From contig NC_081849.1 of the NCBI RefSeq assembly GCF_963259705.1, forward strand, positions 63,345,910 to 63,409,909: a stretch of DNA of 64,000 nt, written 5' to 3'. The position numbers and the translations under genes were made by a program. Source of the DNA: Myotis daubentonii. Its lineage: Eukaryota > Chordata > Mammalia > Chiroptera > Vespertilionidae. The notes beneath the pieces were generated by a model that was not told where the DNA came from, ran no database searches, and saw nothing but the letters and a program-made list of their open reading frames with translations. Shown piece after piece: positions 11,060 to 22,205 of this stretch (the first letter of the stretch is position 1; each line of letters starts with the position of its first letter).

Positions 11060-12440
11060 TCATGTGAATTTATTCTTATAATGTTGTTGCCTGATTTTGC
11101 TAACAGTTTAATGCTGACCTTACAGAGTAAGTTGAGAAATATCCCATCATCTTGAATTTACTGGAGGAGTTTGTATAGAATTGGGATTATTGCTCTTGGC
11201 AGAATTCACCAGTGAAGTCATCTGGGCCTGGAGTTTTCTTGTGGAAAGGTGGCTGATAGTGATGTTCTAATATTTTATATACTTGCTAATTTTTGGCCTA
11301 GCTTTTCTATTATTGAGAGTAGAGTACTGATAGCTCTGACTATTACTGTTGTCTTATCTATTTCTACCTTCAATTCTGCCAGTTTTTGCTTCCTATATTT
11401 CCAGGCTTTGGTATTAGATCCATTCATGTATAAATCGTTATAGTTTCTAATGAATTAACACCTTTATAATTTTAACATGTCCCTCTTTGTTTCTAGCATT
11501 TATTTTTTGTCTTACACTCTATTTTTTCCTGATTATTAGTATAACCACTCCAGCTGCTACAGTGGAACATCAAAAATACGATTATTACAACTTTTAAAGT
11601 CCTTGTCTGCTCTTTCCATAATCTCTGCTAGTTCCCTGTCAGTTTGTATTGATTGGTTATCCTCTTCAGTAGGAGTAGTGTTTTTTTAGCTTCTTTGCAT
11701 ACCTGGTAATTTTTGATTGGATGCCAGACATTATACATTTTTTTCTTGTTGGGTAGAGGACATTTTTGTATTCTTATGAATATTCTTGGGCATAGTTCTG
11801 GGATGCAGTTAAGTTACTTGATCCTTTTGGATCTTGCTTTTTATTTGTTAAGCAGGCCCAAAGCAATGCCTGGTCTAACTATCCCCCAGTCCTGAGGCAA
11901 GACCTTCTTCAATACTCGACCCAGCACCCCTTGAGTTATAGGCTCTCCCGTCTGGTTGGTGAGAGCAAGCACTATTCCCAGCCTGGCATGAGCCCTGGTA
12001 CTCTTCCCTCTTACCCTTTTGGGTTGGGCTTTCTTTCCCCAGCCTCAGGTACTTTCTTTGCACGCGTGCATGAGCAGTGGTGACGGCTGCCTCTGAGACT
12101 CTTTCTCTGAGCAGCTCTCTCATTTGCAGTGCGCTGTTCTGCCAACAACACTCTCTGTAGATTCTCAGCTCTCTCTTCTCAGCTGGAGCCCCTTGGACTC
12201 TTCTTGGTTTCCATCTTTCCTGTGCCATCACCTAGAAGTATTCTCCATGCAGGAAGCAGTGGCAGTCATGTGACTCTTTTCTCCCATCTCTGTGGAAGGA
12301 CAGTCCTTTGTTGCCTGGGTCTAGTGCTTTAAAGAAAACGCTTCATATATGTTGTCTTTTTTAGAGGAGAAGGGATTTCAGGCAGGGGGAAAAGCTGGCC
12401 CCTGTTCCTCCATCTTGGCTGGAAGTGGAATTATTTTGAA
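11060..12440 (-). mobile_element. Old L1 fragments, antisense
   Basis: The stretch 11150-11240 read on the minus strand encodes PGPDDFTGEF, the conserved L1 ORF2 reverse-transcriptase region, with stops around it. Further right, TTGATTGGATGCCAGACATT, GATGCAGTTAAGTTACTTG and, near the right end, CTCCATCTTGGCTGGAAG match sequence of old L1M/HAL1-type elements. Too little room lies between the ORF2 piece and the right end for an intact element, so it is internally deleted or composed of two fragments. It codes for nothing functional. Confidence 0.68.
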
Positions 12441-12539
12441 TCTGAAAAATTAAATTATTTTACTCATAAATACTTTAGTACATATCTATAAAAGATAAGA
12501 ACATACAACTACAATATAAAAGCATACAACTACAATACC

Positions 12540-12930
12540 TCTATCTCACCTTTTAAGATTGATGATAATCTTAAAATATACATTGTTCAACTATGTCATC
12601 AGTGTCACTTTATTTTAACCATTTGTTTGCTTGAATCAAGATCCAAATAAGGCCCATACCTTTAGCGTAGTTGATGTTGCTCTTAAATCTCTTTTCATCT
12701 TTGGGTGACTCATCCATCTCCTTCCTCTCTCCCCATACCTCACTTTCTCTGTTTATTTATTTATTTTTTGAAGGCACCAGTCTTTGCCTTGTGGAGTTTC
12801 CTGCCATTGTAACTTTTCTGACCCACTCCCATATTTCTCTGTCCTCTGTATTTCCTGCAGATTATGAATGGATATAGCAATTTGATTAGGTCCAGGGTCC
12901 ATGTCACTTTTTCATGTGCTTTATTAGCTC
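12540..12930 (-). mobile_element. Probable old L1M 3' fragment, antisense
   Basis: GTTGATGTTGCTCTTAAATCTC, GTGGAGTTTCCTGCCATTG and CTCTGTATTTCCTGCAGATT resemble an old L1M 3' segment read antisense. Divergence is high, so the subfamily and limits are approximate. Confidence 0.4.
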
Positions 12931-13439
12931 GTTACATATGAGCTAATTATGATGAAATTCCTGAGAAACCACAGAACAGGATTATTATAAGTTCTACTAC
13001 CAGAGGCTCCTCAAAGGCATGCTTTGTGAATCTACTTCTTTATTTACCATATCTAACCTAGGATCATTCTGTCATGTGTAAGAGGAGCCCTTTAATTCCA
13101 TGAAAAGGTTAATACAGGGAAAGAGATAACCCAGAAAATGTAAAAATATATTGAATTACAATCCTGAGTTGAGTGCCCTAGAAAGGACATAACAAAGAAA
13201 ACTGACTATGGCTGAATTGACGCTGGTGTGAATTTAATTTCAGATTTTATTATCCTAATTTACACATTCATAAAAACGAAATAGGTCATTATCAAGTGCT
13301 TAGTTTTCAATGTAAGTCATAAAAATGTGTACACATACAATCTAGCCTGACTTATAGTTAGGATTTTCATTATGGTCCCAAGTGATCTGGCACCATAGGA
13401 TATGACTGTGGTGAAAAAAAAAACACTTATTCATCTTAT
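12931..13439. other. Unique AT-rich sequence
   Basis: No recognisable gene or repeat. Confidence 0.35.
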
Positions 13440-13620
13440 TCCTCCCTTTCTTCATTCATTCACTCACCCACTCATTTCTTCACATAATTCGTCGGTAATG
13501 CAGTCATACATCCACTCGTGAATGAAGGTAGCAGACACAGGGCACACCGTGATGTATAGGAGGGAGGCCTTCTCCTTGAATGCTTCAGCCTCGGGAGACG
13601 TGGAGGAACAGCACAACCTT
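13440..13620 (-). mobile_element. Possible L2 fragment
   Basis: CATTCATTCACTCACCCACTC followed by GACACAGGGCACACCGTGATG resembles the L2 terminus with its repeated ATTC. Overlapping open frames on both strands here are unlikely to be genes. Confidence 0.4.
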
Positions 13621-14126
13621 GAGAGTTATAAGAGAGGGTTGGAAAAATTGCTGGGGGGAGAGGGGAGGGCGAGTCCAAACAATGAAACGACGTTACCTGC
13701 CATGCAAACTCAGGAAAAGGGGATCTTGCCTCGGCTTTCTGAATTTTACTACTGAAAGCACTTATCACTTTTGATTACCTTCATAAAAGAGCAAAATATT
13801 TAATGTTTGCAGTAGATACTCTCTAAGCAACTGTCTAGTCCTAACATTTTCTGAGATTCTGAGCTCCGAGATCTCTGTGCTGGAGGTTGTTGGTCATGGT
13901 GACAGAATCAGCCCAGAGCTCTGTTTGTAGGAATGACTGTGATTTGGGATAATGGAGAGATGGAAAAACAAGGGAAAGGTCCCAAAGGGCAGGGATGAGA
14001 AGCAAAGACAGCATGATCCAGAGCTCAAAACCCCATCTGTGAAGCAGACTGGGTTCCAGGAGACACCAGATCCCAGGCCAAAAGTGTAAGATCCATCATC
14101 TGTATGTACCCTGAGATCAAAGTCCG
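13621..14126. other. Unique sequence
   Basis: No recognisable gene or repeat. Confidence 0.35.
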
Positions 14127-14310
14127 CACCTGATACCGATTGTGCACTTACTGTATGCCATGTACTGTTTTGTTTTCACTTCTTGAATCCTTACAAACAC
14201 CCTATGGGATAGTTTTTACTCACCCTGCTTTACAGGTGAGAAAGCAGGCACAGGGAGGCTAAATGAGTCATAGGTAGTAGGTGGCAGAGCTGACATTTAA
14301 CTGGGAACAT
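14127..14310 (-). mobile_element. MIR SINE, reverse orientation
   Basis: GTGCACTTACTGTATGCCATG, CCTTACAAACACCCTATGGGA, TTTACAGGTGAGAAAGCAGG, and GTAGGTGGCAGAGC are MIR core motifs in antisense order. Confidence 0.85.
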
Positions 14311-14589
14311 CTGATGCAGGGGCTGCTCCCTCATGGGGGACGACACGTCACAGGAATGTCAGTCAGCCAGCTGGAGACCCAGGGGAACTGAGGGTGTCAT
14401 TCCAGTTGGGTCTGAGGCCTAAGAACCATGAGAGCCTCTCCCGACTGAGAAAACAGTCCCGAATCAGGGGTGAAAATGCCGTGCGGCTTTATCTCTATCT
14501 TCTAGTCTTGGCTTCTCAGGCCATTTTCTCCTTTCTACTGAGTTCTATTGCTTTTAATCTGGAAAACAAAACAAAACAACAGCTGACTC

Positions 14590-14735
14590 CAAAGAGTTCT
14601 GGTCTAGGCTCTGTAACTGGCTGTGTGATCCCAGCAGGTAACTTGACCTGTCTGGACCTCAGGTTCCTTATCTGTAAAGTGGCCTAGATTTTCAACATCC
14701 CTTTCAGCTCTAAAGCCTTATGATTCTAAATGAGA
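14590..14735 (+). mobile_element. MIR/MIR3-like SINE
   Basis: CTGTAACTGGCTGTGTGATCCCAG, CTCAGGTTCCTTATCTGTAAA, and CAGCTCTAAAGCCTTATGATTC fit a MIR3-type tail. Confidence 0.7.
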
Positions 14736-14789
14736 TCCATAAGGCATTTATGGGAGAGAGTCTCTCTGACAGGACCCCACTCCAGACAC

Positions 14790-15190
14790 TTCATGTGACA
14801 TTCACTGCATGGCCACCACCACCTGTTTCTCCAGCCCTCCTTCTGGAGCCCTAAGCTCCATGTAAAACCGGAAGGTGTCCTCCCCTTGACAACTGGGCCA
14901 TCTTCTTCCTACTTTCCTACTTACTGCTCCCATTATCACACTCCCTGCTGCTTGAAAATCATCCCGTCTTGCCAAACAAATTCCAAGCCTGAGTCCTCTC
15001 AAAATCTTTTTTAAGCTCCTCACCAGGTAAAGGTTTTATCTCCTTGGAACTTCCGTAGTATTTTGTTCATAAACTTTCATCATACCCAACATACTCTACA
15101 TTATATATATGGTTATGTCCACTTCCAAATTCTAATGTCTTAGAAGGAAGCACATTGCTAACTTACTCTGGTGTGCTTCCATTTTACCAA
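14790..15190 (+). mobile_element. Possible L2 3' fragment
   Basis: Pyrimidine-rich sequence with CTCCAGCCCTCCTTCTGG and CTAATGTCTTAGAAGGAAGC resembles diverged L2, with weak support. Confidence 0.35.
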
Positions 15191-15394
15191 ACCTCTACCA
15201 TGTTGTCCTGTGTATGGTGTGTTTAGAACTTAAGAATGGCCCACTGAAAAAAATGAACAAAGAAATGAATGTGCAAACTGGTGAAGGAAAAAGTGAGCAA
15301 ATATATAGAAACTTGGTAAAAAAATTTTAAAATAACATGACATACAAGGAGAAAACAGAGAGGAGATTAAAAAATAAAAAAAGCCAGGCAGGGA

Positions 15395-15612
15395 GCCCTG
15401 GCTGGTGTGGATCAGTTGGTTGGAGCATCATCCTGTACACTGAAAAGGTTGCAGATCTGATCCCCACATGTGTACAGGGTGTGTATGGGAGGCGACAGGT
15501 CCATGTTTCTCATATCAATGTTTCTCTCTCTCTCTCCCTCTCTCTCTTCCTCTTTCTCTAAAATCAATTGGTCTATATCTATATCTATATCTATATCTAT
15601 ATCCATATATCT

Positions 15613-15661
<49 letters not shown>

Positions 15662-15685
15662 CATCCATCCTTGGGTGAAAATTTT
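15395..15685 (+). mobile_element. Ves SINE with long (TATC)n tail and 17-bp TSD
   Basis: The head GCCCTGGCTGGTGTGGATCA and the pyrimidine-rich centre are Ves. The tail, normally A-rich, is a TATATC/TATC/CATC microsatellite of about 100 bases. The 17-base target duplication AAAAAGCCAGGCAGGGA flanks the whole unit at 15378-15394 and 15686-15702 with no mismatch, so the microsatellite belongs to the insertion or grew within it. Confidence 0.93.
15572..15670. repeat. (TATATC)n(TATC)n(CATC)n microsatellite
   Basis: Hexameric TATATC units pass through one CATATA interruption into about 13 TATC units and then short CATC units. Open frames across it are low-complexity artefacts. Confidence 0.98.
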
Positions 15686-15702
15686 AAAAAGCCAGGCAGG
15701 GA

Positions 15703-16640
15703 AAAATAGCTTCAGATTCCCAGAGTTAACTTCCTTTATGTCTCAGAAATATGGGGGCAGGGGCGTGGGGGGTGAGTCTGAGACCACACTCATGGCCAGA
15801 TAGCGGCCAGGTGCCAGTTCTAGGGCAGCTTGCCGTGGGTTAAAGGGACATTTGGTTCTTTCAGGACATCAACAGAACTGTGGAGCGGGTCAAGCTGAAC
15901 TTTGCTAAGTCATTAATTCCCTCCTTTCATCTTCATGGGTTTAACTGTAAATCATTCCTCATTCCTCTGGTCTCTGTTTTCTTTTCTCAAGTTTGTTCCA
16001 GTGATTAGAGCCCCGAATAAAAAAATACAAATGCTAAATTTCCCCTTGTGGAGTTAAAAAGGAAAAAAAGACCAAAGACCTGGCATTTGCAATAAACAAG
16101 CATCCCTGAAAGCCACCTGGCTGGGCTGAGGTTCCTGCTGGTGGGGGTTTTTAAATCGCATCCTTAGTCAGTGCAAAAGGTCAAAAACGCCAACAAGTTA
16201 ACTTCCAAGAGTTTAAATTAAGAGGAGGAAAATAAAGAGTTAGACAAACACCTGGATCATTTCTATGCTCCGGTGATCCAAAATAGATAGGACTTGTCTC
16301 CGAGACGGTTTTATTTCCCTTGGAAGTTCTGGAACATGTAAATGGGGGGAGGGCAACCTGAGGCTAAAGTCAAAATCCGGTGTTGTTTTTTTTTAAAGTG
16401 CCCGGATGCATATAAGGCAGAGACAGCAACCAATTTCCAGAAGAGAAATCACCCCGCATTGGGCACAGCCATCAGTGGTTCCACGTAACAGCACCATCAC
16501 TCACACGGAACTTGGCTTCACTCGCTGATATTAAGAAACATTGCTGCCTGCACGATGATGCACAGGGCTGTCAAAACCACACACACGGCCTTTGGTCTGA
16601 AAATTATTTTGTTTTTATGGCATCCATTCAGCAGTGCAAA
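15703..16640. other. Repeat-poor block, possible conserved non-coding element
   Basis: No repeat family was recognised for about 900 bases. The sequence is mixed in composition with AT-rich motifs typical of homeodomain and forkhead sites (GTCATTAATTCC, GCAATAAACAAGC) and a TATA-like ATGCATATAAGGC near 16410 followed by AACCAATTTCC. There is no coding evidence. Conservation is inferred only from the lack of transposons and cannot be measured here. Confidence 0.25.
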
Positions 16641-16868
16641 GTTCATACATTTGTATTAGGACTATGAGGGCCACAGCACATCGCAAGAAGGAAACAAAAC
16701 CGTGCCGCTGAGAACATGTAGGTCCCGTTCCTGAAATCGCCATCCAGGTCCACCTCCCGTTTTGGGAAGGTGCGATGTCCACAGGGGCCTGCTTCGGTAT
16801 TTATGACAGAGGTGGTTTCTCAAATCTGTCATGGCATTGATTGACACGCCTTCTGATGGATGGCTATA

Positions 16869-17103
16869 CAGCGATGGCGAACCTGTGACACGCGTGTCAG
16901 AGGTGACTCGCGAACTCATTTTTTTGGTTGATTTTTCTTTGTTCAATGGCATTTAAATATACAAAATAAATATAAAAAATATAAGTGTTTGTTTTACTAT
17001 GGTTGCAAATATCGAAACATTTCTATATGTGACACGGCACCAGAGTTAAGTTAGGGTTTTTCAAAATGCTGGCACGCCGAGCTCAAAAGGTTCGCCATGA
17101 CTG
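16869..17103 (+). mobile_element. nhAT MITE, CAGYGATGGCGAACC family
   Basis: The ends CAGCGATGGCGAACC and GGTTCGCCATGACTG are inverted repeats with minor decay. The interior (GGTTGATTTTTCTTTGTT, ATGGCATTTAAATATA, GTGACACGGCACCAGAG) is shared with copies at 30.1, 44.3 and 55.6 kb. Target duplication is degraded (GGCTATA on the left, CATAGGA on the right). It lies about 190 bases upstream of the recognisable SLCO pseudogene. Confidence 0.92.
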
Positions 17104-17288
17104 CATAGGAGGACCAGCCATGAAGGTAAAACAACTGCAGCGAAGAGCATGCCAAGGAGTAGGGGCAGATCTGTCCACCAGGTTTCACAGTTTCCAGCTT
17201 TAGCTCCAAAACCAAAACTGGCTGCAGGAGGTGTTATTTCTGTTCTCATTTCAATCCGGGAACAGGCTGTCTTTTTGAGGCAGAATTT

Positions 17289-17808
17289 TGACTAGGGCAG
17301 CGGTCTCTAGTATTGGGGATACAGTTTAGGATGCTTCGATTATTAGGCTCAATACCTGGACCAATTAATTCTGGTATCATGCTAGACAGCACATGTATCC
17401 TGGGCAATAGTAGCGAGTGTGGAACTAAAGGATCTTTCTGGATTTATGATAATACCAAGACCGCCTGTATGCCAGTGGCCATAAGTGTTACTTGTAAAAT
17501 GATCACCATTTTCTTTAATGAGCTTGCAGTCTTTTTGTATAAACCACCACCATTAGACACAGATGTGTCATTTCAGAATCCGAATGCAGTGGTGACTGCT
17601 GTTTCAGTAGAATGTGACCTCAGCAAGGCAGGAAATGAAGGATGAAATAGAAAAAGGGGAGTGCTTTACAGCTGGGAAATTGGCCTCCGTTTGCAAGAAC
17701 GCACAATGCCACTGCTGCATTATCTACTCAAGATGGACAATCATTTAAAAAATTGATGTTTTATAATTAAATGTGTTTTCTGTAAAAAAAAACAAAAAAC
17801 AAAAAAAG
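17289..17808 (+). pseudogene. SLCO (OATP) family processed pseudogene, 3' end
   Basis: From 17301 the plus strand reads RSLVLGIQF, then LRLLGSIPGP, DSTCIL, SSECGTKGSFWIYDN, and ends with a stop at 17643-17645. This is the order of the last membrane-segment region of organic anion transporting polypeptides (RSLALG, then GxIPxP, then DxTCL, then a C-xx-xG-x-C/F-x-x-Y-D element). OATPs are 12-TM carriers for organic anions at the plasma membrane. About 115 codons remain out of a normal 650-720, with a stop codon upstream (17289) and no intron. A 3' UTR of about 135 bases follows, with ATTAAA at 17766 and an A-rich tail at 17784-17808, so it is a retrocopy rather than an exon. The parent paralogue is not identified; an SLCO6-like testis form is only a guess. 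Confidence 0.75.
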
Positions 17809-18954
17809 ACAAAGAGCCCTAATTGCATCCATGTGGGGGTTTAATGCGCTTGTGAGAAAGTCAAATTGGCCTGAAGTGGACCAACTCTGAGGTTCTGTTT
17901 GGGGAGGTTTTTCTCGGCAAGGGAACTGGGCTATTGCTTAGAAACAGAGTGATGGGTGGCATCATCAGCCTCACACAAGGATTGCTTTTAGGGAACATTT
18001 GAACATGAGCCAATAAAGACAAACAGAAACCTATCATTTCTTTGTAAGAGAAAAATGAGTAGAACTGGGTCTGAACACCGATACCAGTTGAGTCCCTGGG
18101 AGGTTTCTGGGTGGGGGTAGTTTTGGAGATCAGGAGCCATAAGCAGAGGAATGGTGACGGTTTCTGGACACTGTCTTTCTGGGGAAGGTTTCCTGAAAGC
18201 GCTGGAAAGTAGCTGTTTCTCTTAAAGGCCCAAGCAAGAGAGTATTTACATGCGACTCGATGCTCTGCCTCTAAAAAGTTCTGAAGGCAGCAAATGCAGA
18301 ACTCTCTTCCCTGGTTTCTCTTTAGTTTTTTTCTCGTTGATTCTCAGCAGCCAAGGGGGAGGAGTGGCTGGTCTTTTCCAGGATCAGCTGCACTGACGAA
18401 GAGCTGAATTTTGAAACTTTAAATGGAAAATGGGTGAATCCGCAAAGCAGTTGCCCTCGAAGTGAAAAAGTTCTCCCGTGCGTCAGGAGGATGAATCCAA
18501 ACTTGGTGTGCCATGCCGTTCTCCCTCACATCAGACCTAAGGGACCAACAGGGAGCCTGACATCCACCCTCCCACCCTGCCCAGCCCCGGTCTTTGTGAG
18601 GACACAACCCACAGCACCTGCAGAGCGGGCTGTGAGCACGTTTCCGGGACCATCACTGTGGGGCCACATTCCGGGGCCACTCCTCCCCTCTCCCATGTGG
18701 TAGCAACGAAGGGACACTGGGAACACAGAACAGACTCAAAGTCTTTGTCAATTTGTGGTCTTGCCTCCTGCTTGGTGGGGATCCAGCCCACTTCACACTT
18801 GCAATCTGTCCTCAACCTGCTAAGTGGCAATGTTGTCTCCTAAAGACAAGAGTTGGCTCTGGAAGGAAGAGCTGATGTTGAGCAGCCACCTTCTGCAGGC
18901 ACAGCGGACAGGAGCCACATGGAGATTAGTGGTCACAAGTAGAGGCTATTTTTA
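17809..18954. other. Unique sequence downstream of the SLCO retrocopy
   Basis: No gene or repeat recognised. Overlapping frames on both strands at 18419-18843 lack domains and are judged chance frames in GC-richer sequence. Confidence 0.35.
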
Positions 18955-19115
18955 AAGATATTTGTATTGATTCCAGAAAGGAAGGGAGAGGGAGATAGAA
19001 ACACCCCACACTGGGGATCGAGCCTGCAACCCAGGAATGTTCCCTGACCAGGAATCTAACCATGACCTCCTGGCTCATGGGTCAATGCTTAACCACTGAG
19101 CCTCACCAGCCAGGC
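18955..19115 (-). mobile_element. Ves SINE, reverse orientation, diverged
   Basis: The right end holds the tRNA-like head in reverse (CCACTGAGCCTCACCAGCCAGG) and the left end the A-tail side (TTTGTATTGATTCCAG and GGAAGGGAGAGGGAGATAG). The centre is shortened, and no clear target duplication remains. Confidence 0.85.
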
Positions 19116-21039
19116 TGCAGCATCCCATTTTTGAAAATCACCGACACATTTCTTCCTTGGTAGGTAGAGAAATATTCTCGGCAGTTAAAATCATTTTGGT
19201 TTATGCTATGTTCCATGAATGCAACTGGCCTTCTTCTTGAAATATTAGCAGCCCCAAAGTTAAAGGGTTTTGTTGAATTCATAACTAGAGAAACCAGAAC
19301 ATGTAGATCTAAACTTGCAAGAGTTTTATGCGGAGTAAGGATGGTGGGGGAGGGAGATACACAAGAGAGAGAAAGATTCTTTGATTCCAAAGAGGGTATG
19401 ACAGTCCCTGTCTCCACATACAGTCATCTGTTAAACAGACCAGAGCTGACTGTCCTAATTTACCCTTGTAATGGCATCAGGAGAGAACTGTATGCCTCCA
19501 CCTCCACTTGATCTTTCATTGGCACCTTGACCTACACCTTCATGCTTATCTCCAAAAGAGTGATGCATCTACTGAAGAACATCAGAAACAAGCTCAACTT
19601 TGAGGAGAGAGTCAGAGACAGAGGATGAGCCACTGGCGAGGGGAAAGCACAGCCCAGACCCTCCACTTGTTGCTGCACTTTCTCTGTGTGTCAGGTGCAC
19701 TTGGCCCTCGGGGTGGAGAGGAGGATGAATAGCTCTGGTTTGGGTGTTTCTCCAAAGTGGTGCCAAATGGATTGTGTTGGTCCAATAGAGACTCTAACTA
19801 ATCTGTTTAAGGCTCAGAAGGGAATGCTTGGCTTCCTGGGCCACCAGGGGAAAGCTGGGAGGAAGGGGCTGGTGATGTGTGTGGGGAAAGGAGCAGGAGA
19901 ACGGGCAGGCCTAGTCCTTTGTGCTCGCTGCCTCCTTTTATGTGCCGTATGCCATTGTTCAAACCTGGTTTTCTTTGTGTGATTAAGGCCTTTGATTCGA
20001 TAATGCCATTCTCCCTGAAATCAGGTACAACCCCAAATTGCTGCTTGTGATATGTCAGGGGCTCTATGTGACTCTTACATTGCTTTTGATGTGGCCGCTC
20101 TTGCTTGCCTTGTCTATTCTTTGGAGGGACATTCTCTGTTGCTCTTTTACCCCAGTGAGACCGTGATGAACATTAAACACTGAGAGTAATAGAGAGGTGA
20201 AAGGAATTGCCCATGGCCCACAGAAATGGCGGGCTCCATGGGAATAGGCGTTCTCATCTCACACCTCAACAGCCACAGCGATTCTGGAACATGCCTGCAA
20301 ACATGGGAGCTATATTTCTTTAAAAGGCAAAGATTCTCTGGGGTGCCAGAGCAGGAGTCCCCAGATAAGAGCATAGTTTCTGGATTCTTGGTAGCACAGG
20401 CCATGCTGGGAATGCTAATGAGACCTGACGCAGCCTTTTTTCACAATCCATTGCCCACGATCAGCCCACACTCCAGAATGAAGACATTTCCTTTTTCCTC
20501 TGAATGTGTCACTTCCTAAGCGAGGATGAAATATCTTATCTTGATTTCCAAAGTGTACGTTCACTCCATAGCAGCGAGAAGGTGTGGAATGGAGCTCACT
20601 CTCACTCTGTCACTGGGTTGACCTTCAGAACGCAAGGGACACCTCTCTCTGTTGGCACCAATTCACTGAGACAGGTTTGGCAACTATGCCAGTCAGTCCA
20701 CAAGGGCAAATGGTCTTTTAACCTGATACACATCACAAGTTATAAAAATAAATCATAAAACAGCACAAAGATGCCAAATTCACACCCAGAGGCATCTGTT
20801 GATACCTAAGATCACATATGAGGGGACTGAATGAGGAACTCAGAGCCAGGCCGGATCAGCCTCCCTGGAGGAGGAGGCATGCCTTTCTGGCAGGGTGAAT
20901 GGTGTGCATAGGAAGACATGCGGGTTGCTGGGGAGGTTGGTAAATGCAGGGAATGGGACTCAAGATTCACTTCAAAGCGAATATTCAAGGAGTTAACAGC
21001 TCTGGGATCATAGTATAACCTCTGTGCCACTTACCAGAG
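19116..21039. other. Unique sequence, no gene seen
   Basis: Several frames of 60-105 codons exist on both strands (for example 19103-19417 minus, 19203-19511 plus, 20226-20519 plus) but overlap each other and have no recognised family. A transposon-poor stretch of this length could contain old, unrecognisable repeats or regulatory DNA. Confidence 0.35.
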
Positions 21040-21212
21040 CAGAGCTTTGATCTTGGGCCAGTAACTTAACCTCGCCAAGACCCATTTTCTTCATCTGTAA
21101 AACATGGCTACTCAGCGTACTTACCTCCTGGGCCAGAGGGTACATGTAAATGCACGTGAGATTGTAGGGTAAGGCCTGGCACAGGGAAGTTCCATGTGAA
21201 TATTAGCTGTTA
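21040..21212 (+). mobile_element. MIR SINE
   Basis: GCCAGTAACTTAACCTCGCCAAG, TTTTCTTCATCTGTAAAACATGG, and CCTGGCACAGGGAAG are the MIR core and 3' portion. Confidence 0.8.
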
Positions 21213-22011
21213 GTTTCAGGACTCAGTGCGTGCTTGGTCCTAGAGTCTTTCCCAGTGGACAGAAGCCAGTCACAGAGCCCAAGACTCCTGCAGTTAGGAG
21301 TCCCTGGAGGACCTGGCTGGGTAGAGGTATACTGGCATACTGGCTGAAGCTAAAGGGAGGTTTCTCAACAGCACTCCTACTCAATGTTTAAAAAGAAAGT
21401 CGTTTCTAAGCCAAGGCTCAACAACAAACTTACAAGCAGCCAGTATGGTCTCAGACATTGTTATTTGTAAAGTTTTAAAAGTTGGTTGATAAGCGCTCCT
21501 TTGGAGGGGAGGAATTACATTGATAAGAAAAGATTATTCACTTGCGTTGTTAGCCTTAGCAAAAAAAAAAAAAAGTGCATAATGTATATTGAATTTGTCA
21601 TTTGAAAAACTTTAACACATGAGTGTCCTATTGCTAATGAAGAATTTGGACCATATTGGCCTCTGACTAATGCCGAATAGTCTCACACAATCTCTTTTCT
21701 GGTTTGATAGTGATGCAGGTTGATTATTTCATTTTGTTAAGAAGATCTTTTTATATATAATATCCATGTATTATATATTACATATTATATAGTTTTTCTT
21801 TGTATATGTGTAGAATAGTCCTGGAAGAATACACAAGAAATCATTAACAGTTAAAACTTTTGGCAAGAGGCTGGGGGAACCCAGGGAGGAAGGGAGATGT
21901 ATTTCTTTTTCTTTTCATACAACTTTGGGCTCCTTTAACTTTTTTCTATATGTAAGATGCAGTTTCCCAATAAAAGAGAATTGACAGAAAAGATTGTATG
22001 AAGGACTAGGT
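21213..22011. other. Unique AT-rich sequence
   Basis: No gene. A run of 14 A at 21560-21573 and AT-rich blocks near 21740-21800 are the only simple features. Confidence 0.35.
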
Positions 22012-22197
22012 CAGTGGTCGGCAAACTCATTAGTCAACAGAGCCAGTACAATGATTGAAATTTCTTTTGAGAGCCAAATTTTCTAAACTTAAACTATATA
22101 GGTAGGTACATTGTTATTAACTTAATTAGGGTGCTCCTGAGGCTTAGGAAGAGCCACACTCAAAGGGCCAAAGAGCCGCATGTGGCTCACGAGGGGT
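22012..22197 (+). mobile_element. nhAT MITE, CAGTGGTCGGCAAAC family, 3' TIR lost
   Basis: It begins CAGTGGTCGGCAAACTC and contains TTTTGAGAGCCAAATTTTC and AGAGCCGCATGTGGCTCACGAG, matching the copy at 46.2 kb in reverse complement. The last bases (the expected GTTTGCCGACCACTG) are missing, yet near-identical 8-base flanks GACTAGGT (22004-22011) and CACTAGGT (22198-22205) remain, so loss of the terminal repeat happened after insertion. Confidence 0.85.
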
Positions 22198-22205
22198 CAC
22201 TAGGT

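Noticed and set aside
15468..15803. 111-codon frame with Leu-Tyr/Ile-Tyr-Leu-Ser runs
   Set aside because: Translation of the Ves pyrimidine tract and TATC microsatellite.
16062..16080. AAAAAGACCAAAGACC resembling the sequence after the SLCO poly(A) tail (AAAAAGACAAAGAGCC), as a possible target duplication of a 1.7-kb retrocopy
   Set aside because: The match is imperfect in A-rich text and the intervening 16.08-16.64 kb shows no SLCO similarity.
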